Assembly (NCBI GenBank): GCA_023374025.1
Contig: SIJG01000044.1
Coordinates: 191,011 to 255,010, forward strand
Reading direction: 5' to 3'
Source: Heterodera schachtii
Lineage: Eukaryota; Nematoda; Chromadorea; Rhabditida; Heteroderidae
DNA length: 64,000 nt
Position numbers and translations under genes: made by a program. Shown piece after piece: positions 11,866-23,045 of this stretch (position 1 is its first letter; every line of letters starts with the position of its first letter). The notes under the pieces are model-generated. The model saw nothing but the letters and a program-made list of their open reading frames with translations. It was not told the origin of the DNA and did not search any database.

Positions 11866-13650
11866 AACTACGAATGTTCTAAATTTCAAAAGCATTTTGA
11901 ATTTGACCCCCCAAAAAATGGAATTTTATTTGTTTGTAATTTATTTTAATCCTTTTTATGAATTATTCATTATTTTTTAAATAAAAATAATTAATCATAA
12001 TAATGATTTAATTTAATTCTTTGACATTGCCATTTTCTATTAATAAATTATGCAAAAAGACTCTAATCACATTTTTCACAAAAAGAGAAAAGATCAGCAA
12101 AAACTGAAAACTTTTTATTAGCATAATATAAATTTTGAAATTTTTCATTCCGGTTTTAGCCGATAATTTCTTTACATTTTTTAAATTTTTTAAAATAGAA
12201 TTTTTCACAATAACTTTAAAATATTTTTTTGCTATAAAAAACTATAAAATACCTTTTGTTATCAATAAGAGGCGAGTTTTAAGCACATAAAAAACACATT
12301 TTGGACTTTTGGCTCATAAAAAAAAAAAAAAAATTGTGTTTGGTAATTTTGCCACTTATCTTGGCGATTAAAAAATTTTTTTTTAAAGATAGTTTTTTTG
12401 GCACTCAAATTCTTGGCAAAATGATCATAAATTTTCAAAATTTTCGGTCGGCTCCTATCGGCATCGTTAGCTTTTGAAAATAAAATAAATGCACAATTGA
12501 GTCAAACTTAATACATTGATTTTTATTCTTACAGATGACTAAAGCTCCCAAATCAAATTCTGCTGCTTTTGATTTGAAAATTGGGCTAGCGAAATGAATA
12601 TAAATGACTTTTTTGAGAAATTCACTTTCTGAGCAGTTTTTTTTTGGCCTTTTTTGATATTTTTAGCACATATTTGGTTTTTGGCAAATATATATGTAGA
12701 TATTTGGCGTTTTTTAGCACCTACAAATCCATGCCCTGGTCTTGACACCTTCATGTTGATATTTATTGACAAGGCTTAACAAAAGTTATCCGTTAACAAC
12801 GATCATTTAATAATCGGTCAATTTTCGGCACATTATATTCATTTACCCATTAATTGTCAGATGATATTATACGGCAATTAGTTCGTCTGTTTCTTGAGAG
12901 CACGCAACTTTTTTCTATTTTTTCAAATTTTCTTTCGTGACAAAATCCACAGACAATTAAAAAGTTAAATTTTTATTGACACTTTTCTCTTTCCTTTGAC
13001 GCTTTCTACAATACTACTTCAAATGTCTACTATTTTCGCACGCTAATTGCGTGATTTACTTAGGACAAAGCCGTGGGATTAATGTACTTATTTTTATTTA
13101 AAAGAAAAAGATTTTTCTATAAAGCGCATTCCGACTTCCTGTCATGAGTGAAAATCACTTTCACACAGTGTCTGTCAGATGTATTAAAAAGGAAAAAAAT
13201 TATTGCGTTCATTTATTTAGGACCGAGATCACAATTTTGAGACTGATATCGGGATTTGATTGAAAATAGAGAATTTTCCATAAATTTTTTTATAAAAATT
13301 TTATTAAAATATTATCAAAATATTTTACTATTTTTGAAGGTGTGAAAAATTGTTGTTGTTTTTTGGAAACAAATTCAATAAAAGACGGGCTTTAAATGAG
13401 TTACATTTATAAAATGCAATTTGTATTTGTAATTTAATCACAGTAAAGAAAATATTTAAACGAATTTGCACATTGTTTTTAAGTCAATGGTTTATTTATT
13501 ATTATTTTTCCTTTTTACCGCCAATCCCTCTAAAGAAAAACCGAAAATGTTTTATGACTTGATCTGGCATTTCATCAAAATTGCAATTTTAAGTATAAAT
13601 TTTTAATAAATTAAGATTTTGTCTTTTTTATCTTTAATTTCTTTCTATCA
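11866..13650. other. Intergenic region with one dispersed repeat
   Basis: Bases about 12265-12750 are a diverged copy of a repeat also present at about 34745-35235, in the same orientation. Shared words include GGCACTCAAATTCTTGGC and TGAGAAATTCACTT. A degenerate hairpin module lies near 12448. The rest is AT-rich; about 13400-13650 would be the upstream region of the receptor gene at 13651. Confidence 0.6.
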
Positions 13651-16500
13651 ATGTCATCTGTGAATACTACAACAATAAATACGACAACAACGACAACTGA
13701 TCATGAAAATATCTTTTTTCTGTTCCTTGGTGGTGCCATTGAGCTGCTGATCAGTTTGGCTGCCATTCCAGTGTCATTGGTCAACCTGTGTTTGGTGGCA
13801 CGCACATCGGTTATCCATCCGAACATGAAAGCCATTCTCATCTTCCAAAGTTTCTTAATTCTTTTGGTAATTTTTAAATTAAAAATTATTTTTTAAATAA
13901 TTAAAATTTATTTAAGAGAGCTTTTTGTCGCGGCGTCATTTGCCTGTTCAAATTCATCCTTTGGGATCCGATCGGTGCCGAATCGATGCACTTTTTTCCG
14001 TTCCTTGCCATTTTCAATTTCATTGGCATTTATGGGCGCAATTTTGTACCACATATTCTAATCATTGAACGCATATTAGCCACTTTACTTGTCCGAACAT
14101 ACGAACAATTTCGAGGCTATCTCTTTACAATGATATGGTCACCGATCGCGGTTGATTTTATTAAATAATAAGCTATAAAATTTTTTATTAATAGTGCTGG
14201 GAAATTGTATTTCCGTCAACCGGTAAAAACCTATTAATACCGATTAGTGGTTTTTATCTGGTTTTTACTAAAAATTTGTCGGTAAAAGGTAATTCTTAGC
14301 AGTTTACTGTAAATTTCCAGCAAACAGTAAATTTAATTGATCTCATTTATCAATCTCTCAGTAGGTATTGACCGCTAAAAGTATACGCTAATTAATCTCG
14401 ACAAAATCTTTACCGTACCGAGCACTTTCATTATTTTGATTTAGGGGAACAAAATTTTGAAAATTACTGGAATTTATATGCAAATATAAATGGGTTTTTA
14501 GTGAAAATTAAATTCAAAGCGAATCGTTACAAAAATGGAAAATAAACAAGCTTAAAATCAAATTAGCATTTAATTAAATTATTTTTTAAGTTGACAATTA
14601 CCGTTTTTATTGCCTTCTCCACGTCTCCTCAAAGTTCTCGACCGCTAACAAATGTAATCACGATAGTCATTCAATTGGTGGTTGGAATCGTGGAGTTTGC
14701 CATGTTTTACCAGTTGTGCCAATATAACTCAAAAATCTATCAGAAAATTATGCAAAAACAGGGGTACCATAGCCTGTCATTGCGATATCAGGTATTATTT
14801 TAAATTTATATAAATTTTTTTTGGTACGGTTGGTAGGTAGTAGTGACCAGCATGAAAAATATTTTGATTTTATTTTAAAATAGCTAAGCTTTATTATAAA
14901 TGTTAATAAATTACATGAGGTTTTTGCGCACAATTGGAAGCTTATGCCCCCAGTTTTTTTAATTTGTTCTAAATACTAGTGGATGATATTCACTAGAGAC
15001 CGGAATTTTGAAATGGCCGGGACCGGGATCGGGACCGGGACTTGGAAAATGGACCGGACGGGATCCCGGCTCCGGGAGTCCCGTTTTTCCGGGACTCCCG
15101 GTCCCAGTTTTTGGGCCGGGATCCCGCCGGGACCCGGGATTTTTTCAAAATTTTTGAATTTTTGATTAAAAATTCGAAAAAATTTTTATAATTTTATATG
15201 TTAGCTTACAATTATATCAACCTGTAAATCGGCGTTTTTTGCTTTTCAAAACCATTTTTACGGAGCATTTTTTCAAAAAAATTTTGGGTACAAGGGGGGG
15301 TCCGGCGGTGCCGATAGGCGCCGCCGGGGAAAATTTTAAAATTGTGTGATTTGTTAACAGATTTACATCAAAAAAATTACAAAGTTTTACGATTTTTACT
15401 CAATAAGAGAATAAGGATTTTATGGGCCGGTGTGAAAATTTTTATAGATTTTTACATTCATATTAAGTAATTTTCCCCAAAAAATTGCTATGTTAGATCT
15501 AATTTTGAATATATTTTAATATTTATTGTTAGTTAGATTTTATGATCTTTTTAATAGTTTTAAATCGTAAAAATCCAATTTTCCATCTTCAAAATTTTAA
15601 ATAAAGACATTTCGCCAAAAAAATAATTGAAATTTATCAAATTTGGGGCAGTTTCACTGATGAAATTTAGTCCCGTTAATCCCGGCCCAAATGGCCGGGA
15701 CCGGGATCGGGACCGGGACTTTGAAAATGGACCGGGACGGGATCCCGGCTCCGGGAGTCCCGTTTTTCCGGGACTCCCGGTCCCGGTGGTTTGCCCAAAA
15801 AACCCGGGACCGGGAGTCCCGGTGGGATCCCGGTCCCGTCCGGTCTCTAATATTCACATAATAATAATAATAAAAAAAAAATTTATAATTCGGGTTTTTA
15901 TAAAATCAAAAAATATGAAGAAAATTGTGGCAATGTTTCTTCAATGTTAATTTTTTAACAATGACATTCATTTTTAGCTTTCTGAAAACATTCGGATTGG
16001 AAAACAGCTAATTCCTCCGTTATTGCTCCATTTGCTAACAATAGTCACCTCTACTGTGATTATCTCGTGGAGCTATTTTCAGTGGCCACATTACTATCAG
16101 ATGTACAATTTGTTATCAACTTTGAACGCGGTCACCGGTTTTCTGATTGAACTGTTCATAATCACGTAAAAATTTATTTTATGCAATTTTGTTTTTTAAA
16201 TTGGCCATCCAATTAAGATGCCACCCATTTTTGCGGAGAAATTTGTGCCAAATTTGGAATCATTTTGGCAAAATGTTTCTACTGTGCCCCAACAATCGCA
16301 GGATTGCTGATCAAACTGCAAGTACTGCTGCTAATTTCGATAATAGAATAGTTGCTGCTTCAAATAAAAATACTGCTGCTCTTGGAATTGCTCAGAGGGA
16401 TTTGATCAGCGGCAAGGCACTGATCATTGATCAACCAAAATCGGACGAACATTTTGCTATGCTGCTGCAAGCGTGGGAAAGTCATATAAAATTGCGATGA
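13651..16500 (+). CDS. Seven-transmembrane chemoreceptor, Sre-like
   Basis: Five exons join in phase: 13651-13866, 13917-14150, 14591-14791, 15978-16165, 16218-16500, giving about 373 aa. After a Thr-rich extracellular start there is a run of hydrophobic segments. IERILATLLVRTYEQFRG, at the cytoplasmic end of the third TM, resembles the conserved E-R-x-x-A-T...Y-E block of nematode serpentine class epsilon (Sre) receptors. Later exons supply TM4-TM7; HPFLRRNL follows the last TM. The C-terminal tail is long and hydrophilic, ending at residues HIKLR. Such receptors act in chemosensory cilia. The large intron 14792-15977 holds a complete hAT-type MITE. The family call is from motif memory only; Srb or a related class is the alternative. 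Confidence 0.72.
14994..15849. mobile_element. hAT-type MITE in an intron of the Sre-like gene
   Basis: The terminal inverted repeats are TAGAGACCGG and CCGGTCTCTA. An 8-bp target duplication, ATATTCAC, lies at 14986-14993 and 15850-15857. Subterminal GGGACC/GGGATC arrays occur at both ends, and one inverted hairpin module lies at about 15302. There is no transposase. The 8-bp duplication is the hAT signature. The TIR word TAGAGACCGG recurs as a solo end at about 30534. Confidence 0.9.
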
Positions 16501-17545
16501 ATACATTTTGATCACTGCAAAATTTAAATGGCGTGATTTAACTTTAATTGATTGTTTCACAAATAAAAATGTGCAAAGTTTTTAATTGATGAATTTGAAA
16601 TAATAAAATGTTTTAATTGATTGGGGCTAACAATGAATTTTCCTCTTCGTCTTTTCTTCCTTCTCTTATTTCTTTGACTTATTGAGTGGGCAAAAATGTT
16701 TGCGCATTTGTTAAATTTGCACCCGTCTCTTTTTTACTCCCAATCAATTGGCTTATTTTTATCTAATATTACATTTAATGTCATTAAAAAAATAATTTAA
16801 AAAATCAATTTGCGATGGAAAGATGATGGCCATTGACCGGGGCGACCCCTTTGGCTTGGACTGGAACCCTCCCCCTCGCTTTGTGTGAGCTCCACCCACC
16901 ACTTTTTTTGTTCCTTAATTGACCAACTGCCCCCCCCCCCTTTTTTGCCACCCTCAATTTTCCTGGCCCTTCAGTTCATTCATTCTTTTCCATTCAATCA
17001 ACTTTTACTTCGCTTGGCTTGGATTTAACTAATAGAATAAAGAGGTAGCAAAAGGTGAATTTGGGGCTTGGTGTTTGGCCGTTTGGGCAGCCCGAGGCTG
17101 CGCCGAGGGGCCCGACTTTTTGGTGTCGCGAGGCCCAACAGACCCCAGCCCCAGGACATTGTCATGGCGCTCCTGGGTGGATTCAAAGCGCGCGCATTCC
17201 CTTCCCCATTTTAATGTTTAATTACATAATATTTATTTGATTTGTTATCATTTTAATTTTAGCCTTTCTCCATTTTCTGTTCCTTTTATCCCGCCATTAT
17301 ACTAATGAAACACAATTAAATTCCACTATTTTCTACCATAAATAACTTACGCATTTCATTTCAATTTTCCCCCGTCCCCATTTTAATTGCTTAATTTGCT
17401 AGCATTTTAATTTCACAAATAAATTTCTTATTTAATTCTCCCTTCCCTTAATTTTTTTCACTAATTTTTTAACCCATTTTCACGCAATTTTCCCAAATTT
17501 CCTTAGGTAAAATGAATTCCCCTCCGTCCCGTCTATTCCAAATTC
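16501..17545. other. Intergenic region with an unexplained GC-rich island
   Basis: Bases about 17055-17205 are GC-rich in an AT-rich context. On the minus strand they hold an open frame reading ECARFESTQERHDNVLGLG, with plausible coding character, preceded by AAG. No partner exons were found, so it is not called as a gene. A 10-C run lies near 16931. Confidence 0.4.
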
Positions 17546-18779
17546 TAGGGATGTGCGAGAAGTGATTTTTACCGGGAACCGAGACGAGAATGACCCCGAG
17601 AAACGATACGAGAACCGAAAAATGACCCCGGGAAACGATACGAGAACCGAGACCCAAAAAACCCGAAAAAATTCTCACTCGGGAATCGAGAAATCTTAAT
17701 GAAATTAATTTAAATTTTTTTAAGAGGCTCCTGGTCTTTTCGACAGTGGACATTTCGACAGTGGACATTTCGACATAGGACATTTCGACAGAAGGACTTT
17801 TCGACAGCAAAGGACATTTCGATAGCAAAGGACTTTTCGACAGTAAAACAAAAAATAATGGAATTAAAAACAAATAATTTTTATTAAAATAAATTATATT
17901 GTTTGTCAGTTTTATTAAATTTATTTTAAATGAACACATTAAAATGTATTGCTAAATCATTATTACTAGGATACGATTTTTAGATTTTTACCTAGAAAAA
18001 TTTCAGAAAAACACACCCTTAAGAATCGATACCTAAAATTTTCAAAAATATGAAAATTTTCTCAAAAATTCATCCCAAAATTTTTTTTTTTTTTTTGGTA
18101 AAAATTTTGATTTTAAAAATTATTTATCTCAATACTGATTTGGCTTATTTTTGTTGCTTTTTCGATAAAATTTTACGTTTTTACACCCCTAAATTTGAAA
18201 CTTACTCTTTACTGTCGAAAAGTCCCCTCATCCAATTTTAAATATTTCTGTCGAAATATCCTTTGCTGTCAAAAAGTCCTTCTGTCGAAATGTCCACTGT
18301 CGAAAAGTCCGGCGCCCAAAGTAAATTTTTGTTTTTAAGCCAGTTTTTAAGAAAATTCACGGTAAAATGGAATTTTTTTGTGCTATTTAGTAACAGATCT
18401 TACAGAAAAAGGCCATTTCTTAATGAAAAAATATAAGTTTTTGGGGCCAGGTGGTACAGCTAGACCGGAACGGAATTTTTAGGTTCAAATTTTGAAATCT
18501 TAGGGGAATTTGTGGGCCGGGCCGGCTGTGCCGATAGGCGCCGCCGGTAAACTTTTTTTGGGATTTTTAATGAATTTTGTTAAGAAAATTTGTTCAAAAT
18601 TTCAATAATTTTTCCTCTTTTCCCCCTTCGCCGGCGACTCCCCCCCCCCCCCGCATGGTCATCCTTAACAGTGTAAAAATATCTCGGTTTCCGAGACTAA
18701 AAACCCGAGAACCGAGACCGAGAAGCGAAAACCCTGAGAAATTTCCCGAGTCGGGAACCGAGACTCTCGCACATTCCTA
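17546..18779. mobile_element. hAT-type MITE with a second palindromic element nested inside
   Basis: The TIR TAGGGATGTGCGAGA at the left matches TCTCGCACATTCCTA at the right (14 of 15). Flanking octamers CCAAATTC (17538-17545) and CCGAATTC (18780-18787) look like a target duplication with one change. Subterminal arrays are of the GAGAACCGAGAC type. Nested at about 17727-18316 is another inverted-repeat element made of TTTCGACAGTGGACA-type repeats at both ends. An inverted hairpin module lies at about 18521 in the outer element. Confidence 0.8.
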
Positions 18780-19529
18780 CCGAATTCCCACTCGTAAAAT
18801 TTAAACAAATTATTTAAGCAGAAAATTATATTTTGTTAAAAAACGGATTACCTTTTTAGTAGTTAAATATTTTAATTTTATCAGGGTTTTTTGAAAATAA
18901 ATGCACATGTAATTCATCATTTTATTTAATGGTTTAATTAGTTCCATGAGATACGTCTGTTTTTGGTGGAAAACGGGGGAAAAAGGGAGGAAAAATTGAG
19001 TAAATTAATGAGCACACATTAGTGGCATGATCAGATAATCAATTCTTCCTAGTACAAACGAACGCATGCTTGATCTATAAATTGCTTCAGTGCTTAATGA
19101 TTGTCATTTTAGTGAATTTCCTAAACCACGATTTATTCCAAATAGATTTTTTGCCATGCTCTCAGTATGCTACTTCTCCTTTGGCTTAAAGTGTTTTGTT
19201 TATTATAATAATTAATCAAAAAATATTGTACTATAGCAAGAGAGAAACAAAGAAAGATTAAAATCGAGTACCACAAAAATTTTGGAATAATAAAGGTAAA
19301 TGAAAAAGGGGATATACTTTTTGAAGCGGTTTAAAATTCGAAAAAATTGAGGAAAAAGAGGGCTCATAACCTTTTAAAACGGTCAAACTCACACAAATTT
19401 GGTATCCTTCGAAAGCTTTTGACGAGCTAAGAATTATTAACTTACTTTTTTCAATATTATTCTACATTTTTTATGCGAAAAATTTTATTCAATACCTAGG
19501 GGATTGCAGTTTAAATTTGCTTAACTAAG
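18780..19529. other. Spacer with a solo arm of the 1.6-kb MITE family
   Basis: Bases about 19322-19435 match one arm of the palindromic MITE at 1740-1890; shared words are CCTTTTAAAACG and TCGAAAGCT. No inverted partner is present, so this is a solo or decayed arm. The rest is AT-rich with no supported exon. Confidence 0.6.
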
Positions 19530-20481
19530 GGCGTCATATTGTCAAGCGATGAAGTTGCTGACAGTTATTGTGTGGCCTACCAAGAGATAGGCCCTGCTTC
19601 GGCTTGCCATTTTAATCGGCATTGCAGAAGAGTCATTCTGGTGAAAAATAAATAAAATTTTATTATTATATTATTTAAAACCTAAATTTTTTTAAATTTG
19701 CCCCTAAATTCACTTTTTCAAAAAATGAAATATCAAATAAATTTTTATAATAGCTAAATTTCGTGATTTTTTTTGTTTTTTATTTACGATTTTTCTTATA
19801 TAATTACCAGCCATAATTATTGTGTTTTTGCTTTTTATTTTCTTTAAGGAATTTTCGGCAAACGCCAAAAAATGTGTCGCGTCAAAAATAATGACGTTCC
19901 ATTGAAAAAATTTAAGCGCAAAAATATATTTTTAAGCTCGATTCTTCATTGCAATAGCAAAAAAATATTTAAATTATATATTTTCCAATCCTAATTATGA
20001 GTCTCTAATTTCTAGATCCGGCATTTCGAGAAAAACCCCGACAGTAATCCCACTCCCTATCACAACGCCATGCGAAAAAACGGAGGAGATAAAAAACAAA
20101 GCGGCTGAGAACATGACCGCTTCTGTCGTAAAAATGCGCCCACTTTTTGAGAAAAAAAAGAAATATTAGAATAAGTGAGTGAAAATCAATATCTTTCCAT
20201 CTGTTCAATAAATAATAATTAAGCTGGCAAAACGTACCGTGGAAAAAAATCCTTGTTCAGCCCGAAATTAACGCGTAAGTTATAGTCAGAATAGGACCAA
20301 AAATTGTTCTGTTCAACTAATTAGATTCCTCGACCGTCTTACGGGATTCTAAATGTGCGGGAAAAGAATCGGCAGCACAAATATCAGGGACAGTCCAAAG
20401 CTTCTTCTCAATTGCGCTGTCATCGCCTTTGTCTCCGTTCTGCTGATTCTGTTCATCTGGCTACAATTTTATATGAATTAA
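19530..20481 (+). CDS. Fragmentary gene: one Cys-containing exon and a downstream TM tail
   Basis: The exon 19530-19640 is bounded by AAG and GTGAAA, is open at phase 0 on both sides, and encodes 37 residues including DSYCVAYQEIGPASACHF. Downstream, 20016-20110 and 20229-20278 contain short open stretches with possible splice sites. A 42-codon frame at 20353-20481 encodes a hydrophobic helix, NCAVIAFVSVLLILFIWLQF, followed by a stop. I could not join all pieces in one phase, so the product is unknown. It may be a decayed membrane protein gene or several exons of a live one. Confidence 0.35.
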
Positions 20482-21033
20482 TTTTCAAAAGAACAGTGCT
20501 TGCCCATCGATAACAAAATTTTCTAAAAATTTTTGCTTATTTCTACATGTTTCGGATTTCGTTTTTTTATTTCATACTTTTTAACTTTTTATAGCAGTGC
20601 ATAATTTTTAGCATATTTCATTTTTTGAAAATTTTTAAGAGCACAGAAAAAGGCTTTGTATGAATTTAAAATAAGAGAAAAAAATACTGGTGCGCTCCGC
20701 AAACAAAAAATTTTCATTTAAAAATTTCGAGAACAACTTAGACTCTGTATGAAGGAATAAAGCTGAACAATTGGATGAGGTCCCCGGCGTTGTCACGAGC
20801 ATCATCGTCACAATAACATCTGTAATTTTTTAAGAGAAAATAGAATTTTCTTTTAATAAAATCAATGAATATAATAATAATTTTAATATTAACCGAAATA
20901 TTAAAGAAAAAGATAACACATTTTTTAAAATTGAATAACTTAAAATTACAAATATTGACAGCTTTGGTTTTGATTTACAGTGATATAATTAGAGACTCAT
21001 CGATAGGAGAATCAAACATTTATTTTGAAAATT
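20482..21033. other. AT-rich spacer
   Basis: No exon, RNA gene or clear repeat was identified. Confidence 0.5.
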
Positions 21034-21330
21034 TTAAATATAATTCACATATTTAATTATATTTTTTCTATTTTCCATGATTGCCGCCCCCAGCTTAATG
21101 GCATTGATCCATTCATGCATCTCTCAGTTTGGTCGTTTCCGCGCAAAACATCCGTTTGTATGAGCTTGGGCCCTTGCAGTCGCTGGACCAAATGATGTTC
21201 GCCCTGGGCTTGTTCTGCTAAAATTTAAAAATTTTAATTTCACACACTTTTCGATTAATTCACTTCATCAGTTGAGCATCTTAACTGTGAAATCGTCCAA
21301 TGGGTCGTCAAATGTCTCAGAAGGCTTTGA
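21034..21330 (-). pseudogene. Pleckstrin-homology-like C-terminal fragment with a frameshift
   Basis: On the minus strand an exon at 21330-21286 (SKPSETFDDPLDDFT) splices in phase through a 68-nt intron to an exon starting at 21217. That exon reads RANIIWSSDCKGPSSYKRMF, then CAETTKLRDA and a stop. The next frame continues immediately with EWINAIKLGAAIMENRKN. The combined pattern, FCAET..LRD.EWINAIK, resembles the last strand and C-terminal helix of a PH domain. One extra base near 21111-21121 separates the two frames. The rest of the domain is absent, so a decayed fragment is the simplest reading; a sequencing indel is possible. Confidence 0.5.
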
Positions 21331-22432
21331 CTGAAAAATGATAAAATAATTAATTAAAGCAATTTTTCACGTTTTTAGATTAATTCCACCAAGTGATAAA
21401 AATGACATTCAACAAAATAATATTTTAGTATCATTCTATAGATTAAAAGAAAACCCAAAAAATGCCTATTGTATTAAACACTTATTGTAATAAAGTAATT
21501 TTTTTACATTTTTTATTCTTCCATTTTTTGAATAAATACGTTAGAAATATCGAATGATACATAGAAATATATTTATTTAAACAAATTCGATTAATTTTTC
21601 TATTTTGAATATACAAGAATATTTCATTGTCAAAAAACCAATTAGGTATATAATTTTCAAATACCAATCAAAAATTACTGATTTGTACCCCCCCCCCCCC
21701 CCTGCACCCAGGAAAAGGTCCCAATTTTTGCTTGAAGCCGTACGAAAGGTCCTATTTTAGGTTTATTATTGCATTTCTGAGAAATTTGGATAATACTACC
21801 GATGGTATGATCCTTTTAAAAAATCATTTTTTTTGAAATGAACTTATTTTAGAGGTTTTCAGGGTCTGGAAAAACGGTTCTTACACCCATTTTAACACAA
21901 TTCGAACTTCAGACTCGAACTCAGACAAATAGTCGAAAATTCATTTTTTTGAAAAATTCATATTTCTACTCAAAATCGGTTCAAATGATAAAGCAATATT
22001 ATTTTTTGAAAAAATTCACAGTTATACTCAAATTAACTAATTGTAAGTTGTAGATTTTGCTGATACCGTTTCCAGCATTATTATTTTAATAAATTGCAGT
22101 GGTATTTCGCAGAATTCATGTTGGCATCAGCGTTTCGGTGATCGTAATAATGCATTTATTATTCCAATTGGCATTGCGAAATTTTGTTTTTTTAATATAA
22201 ATATGTGTTTTAAAAGAATTTTCGATTTTTTGTTCGAGTCAGGTCCGAGGTTAGAATTGGTTCGAACTGAATTTCAAAATCGGGTTTCCGACCCTGAAAA
22301 AAATAAAACAAACTAACGACTAAAATTTTTGAAATTTTTTTCAAAAGTGGTCCTGCCATAGGTAGAATTATCACAAAACTTATACACACCGGTACACCTT
22401 GCGTTGTAGTACCCCGTGTACGCCCCACCCCC
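21331..22432. other. Spacer with a poly-C tract and decayed repeat
   Basis: A 16-C run lies at about 21688-21703. Bases about 21885-21920 and 22225-22290 carry GACTCGAACTC / GTTCGAACTGAA-type words that recur at 23.25-23.40 kb, so a dispersed repeat family is present. Bases 22096-22200 contain a short hydrophobic open stretch with a possible acceptor (TTGCAG), but no partner exon was found. Confidence 0.45.
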
Positions 22433-22664
22433 ATGGCATTTGCTGACTCGCCCTTCTATGTGATCATTGCCCCCCCCGTCACCACCACCTGCTGCTGTCC
22501 AAATTATTCTGCGGCCGAAACCGAGCTCAGCAGCTGCGGAAGCCGTTGCTTCGTCCGAACCGCTTTTGTTGGGCTGCCCACTGGACGAATGGGTGCATTT
22601 GGTGCGACGGCCGCTAAAAGAAGCGGCCAAAGATGTATTTTTAGGACAAATAATTTTCGTTAAA
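22433..22664 (+). pseudogene. Short open frame split at a poly-C run; unknown product
   Basis: From ATG 22433 the frame reads MAFADSPFYVIIAPP and enters an 8-C run at about 22468-22475. The coding-like continuation is in the next frame: AAVQIILRPKPSS, then LLLGCPLDEWVHLVRRPLK, ending GQIIFVK and a stop at 22664. Codon usage on each side looks coding only in its own frame. One surplus C would explain the break, so this may be an intact terminal exon with an assembly indel. No domain is recognised. Confidence 0.4.
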
Positions 22665-22768
22665 TAGAAAATTAATTTAATTTCTTTTAAAATTATTGCA
22701 GGCTATAAATTCGGATATGTGTTTTTTTAAATTTTTTTGGTTTTTATATATTTTTTTAAATTTTTAGC

Positions 22769-23045
22769 TTACTTCTTGCAGTAGCCGTACCAAATTATTA
22801 ACACAATAATTGCCACTGCAATCATTGCCACAACCGACACGATCAGCCCAATGCTGCTAACAAGTGGTTTTGGGGCAATTGTCGTTGTTAAAGTAGCCAT
22901 TGTCGTTGTTAAAGTAGCCATTGTCGTTGTGAAAGTTGATGGGAGTAATGTTGTGGTTGTTGTTTCAATTGAGCATTTCTGACCATCAGGGGTTGTCAGA
23001 CCACATGGCGCAAAAGGGGGCAATTGGCACTTGATCAACCATCTG
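22769..23045 (-). CDS. 3' exon of a type I membrane protein: Thr-rich stalk plus TM
   Basis: The minus-strand exon starts after TTTGAAG at 23045 (incoming phase 2) and ends at a stop at 22769. It encodes a Cys-containing segment (CQLPPFAPCG), then a Thr-rich stretch with the repeat ATLTTTM, which is probably O-glycosylated. A hydrophobic helix (VSVVAMIAVAIIVLIIWY) and a short tail ending in CKK follow. This is the usual end of a type I surface protein. Upstream exons were not identified; no in-frame ATG begins this exon. The function is unknown. Confidence 0.55.

Noticed and set aside
15627..15950. 107-codon frame rich in Gly, Pro, Arg and Asp
   Set aside because: It covers the GGGACC subterminal array of the MITE at 14994-15849.
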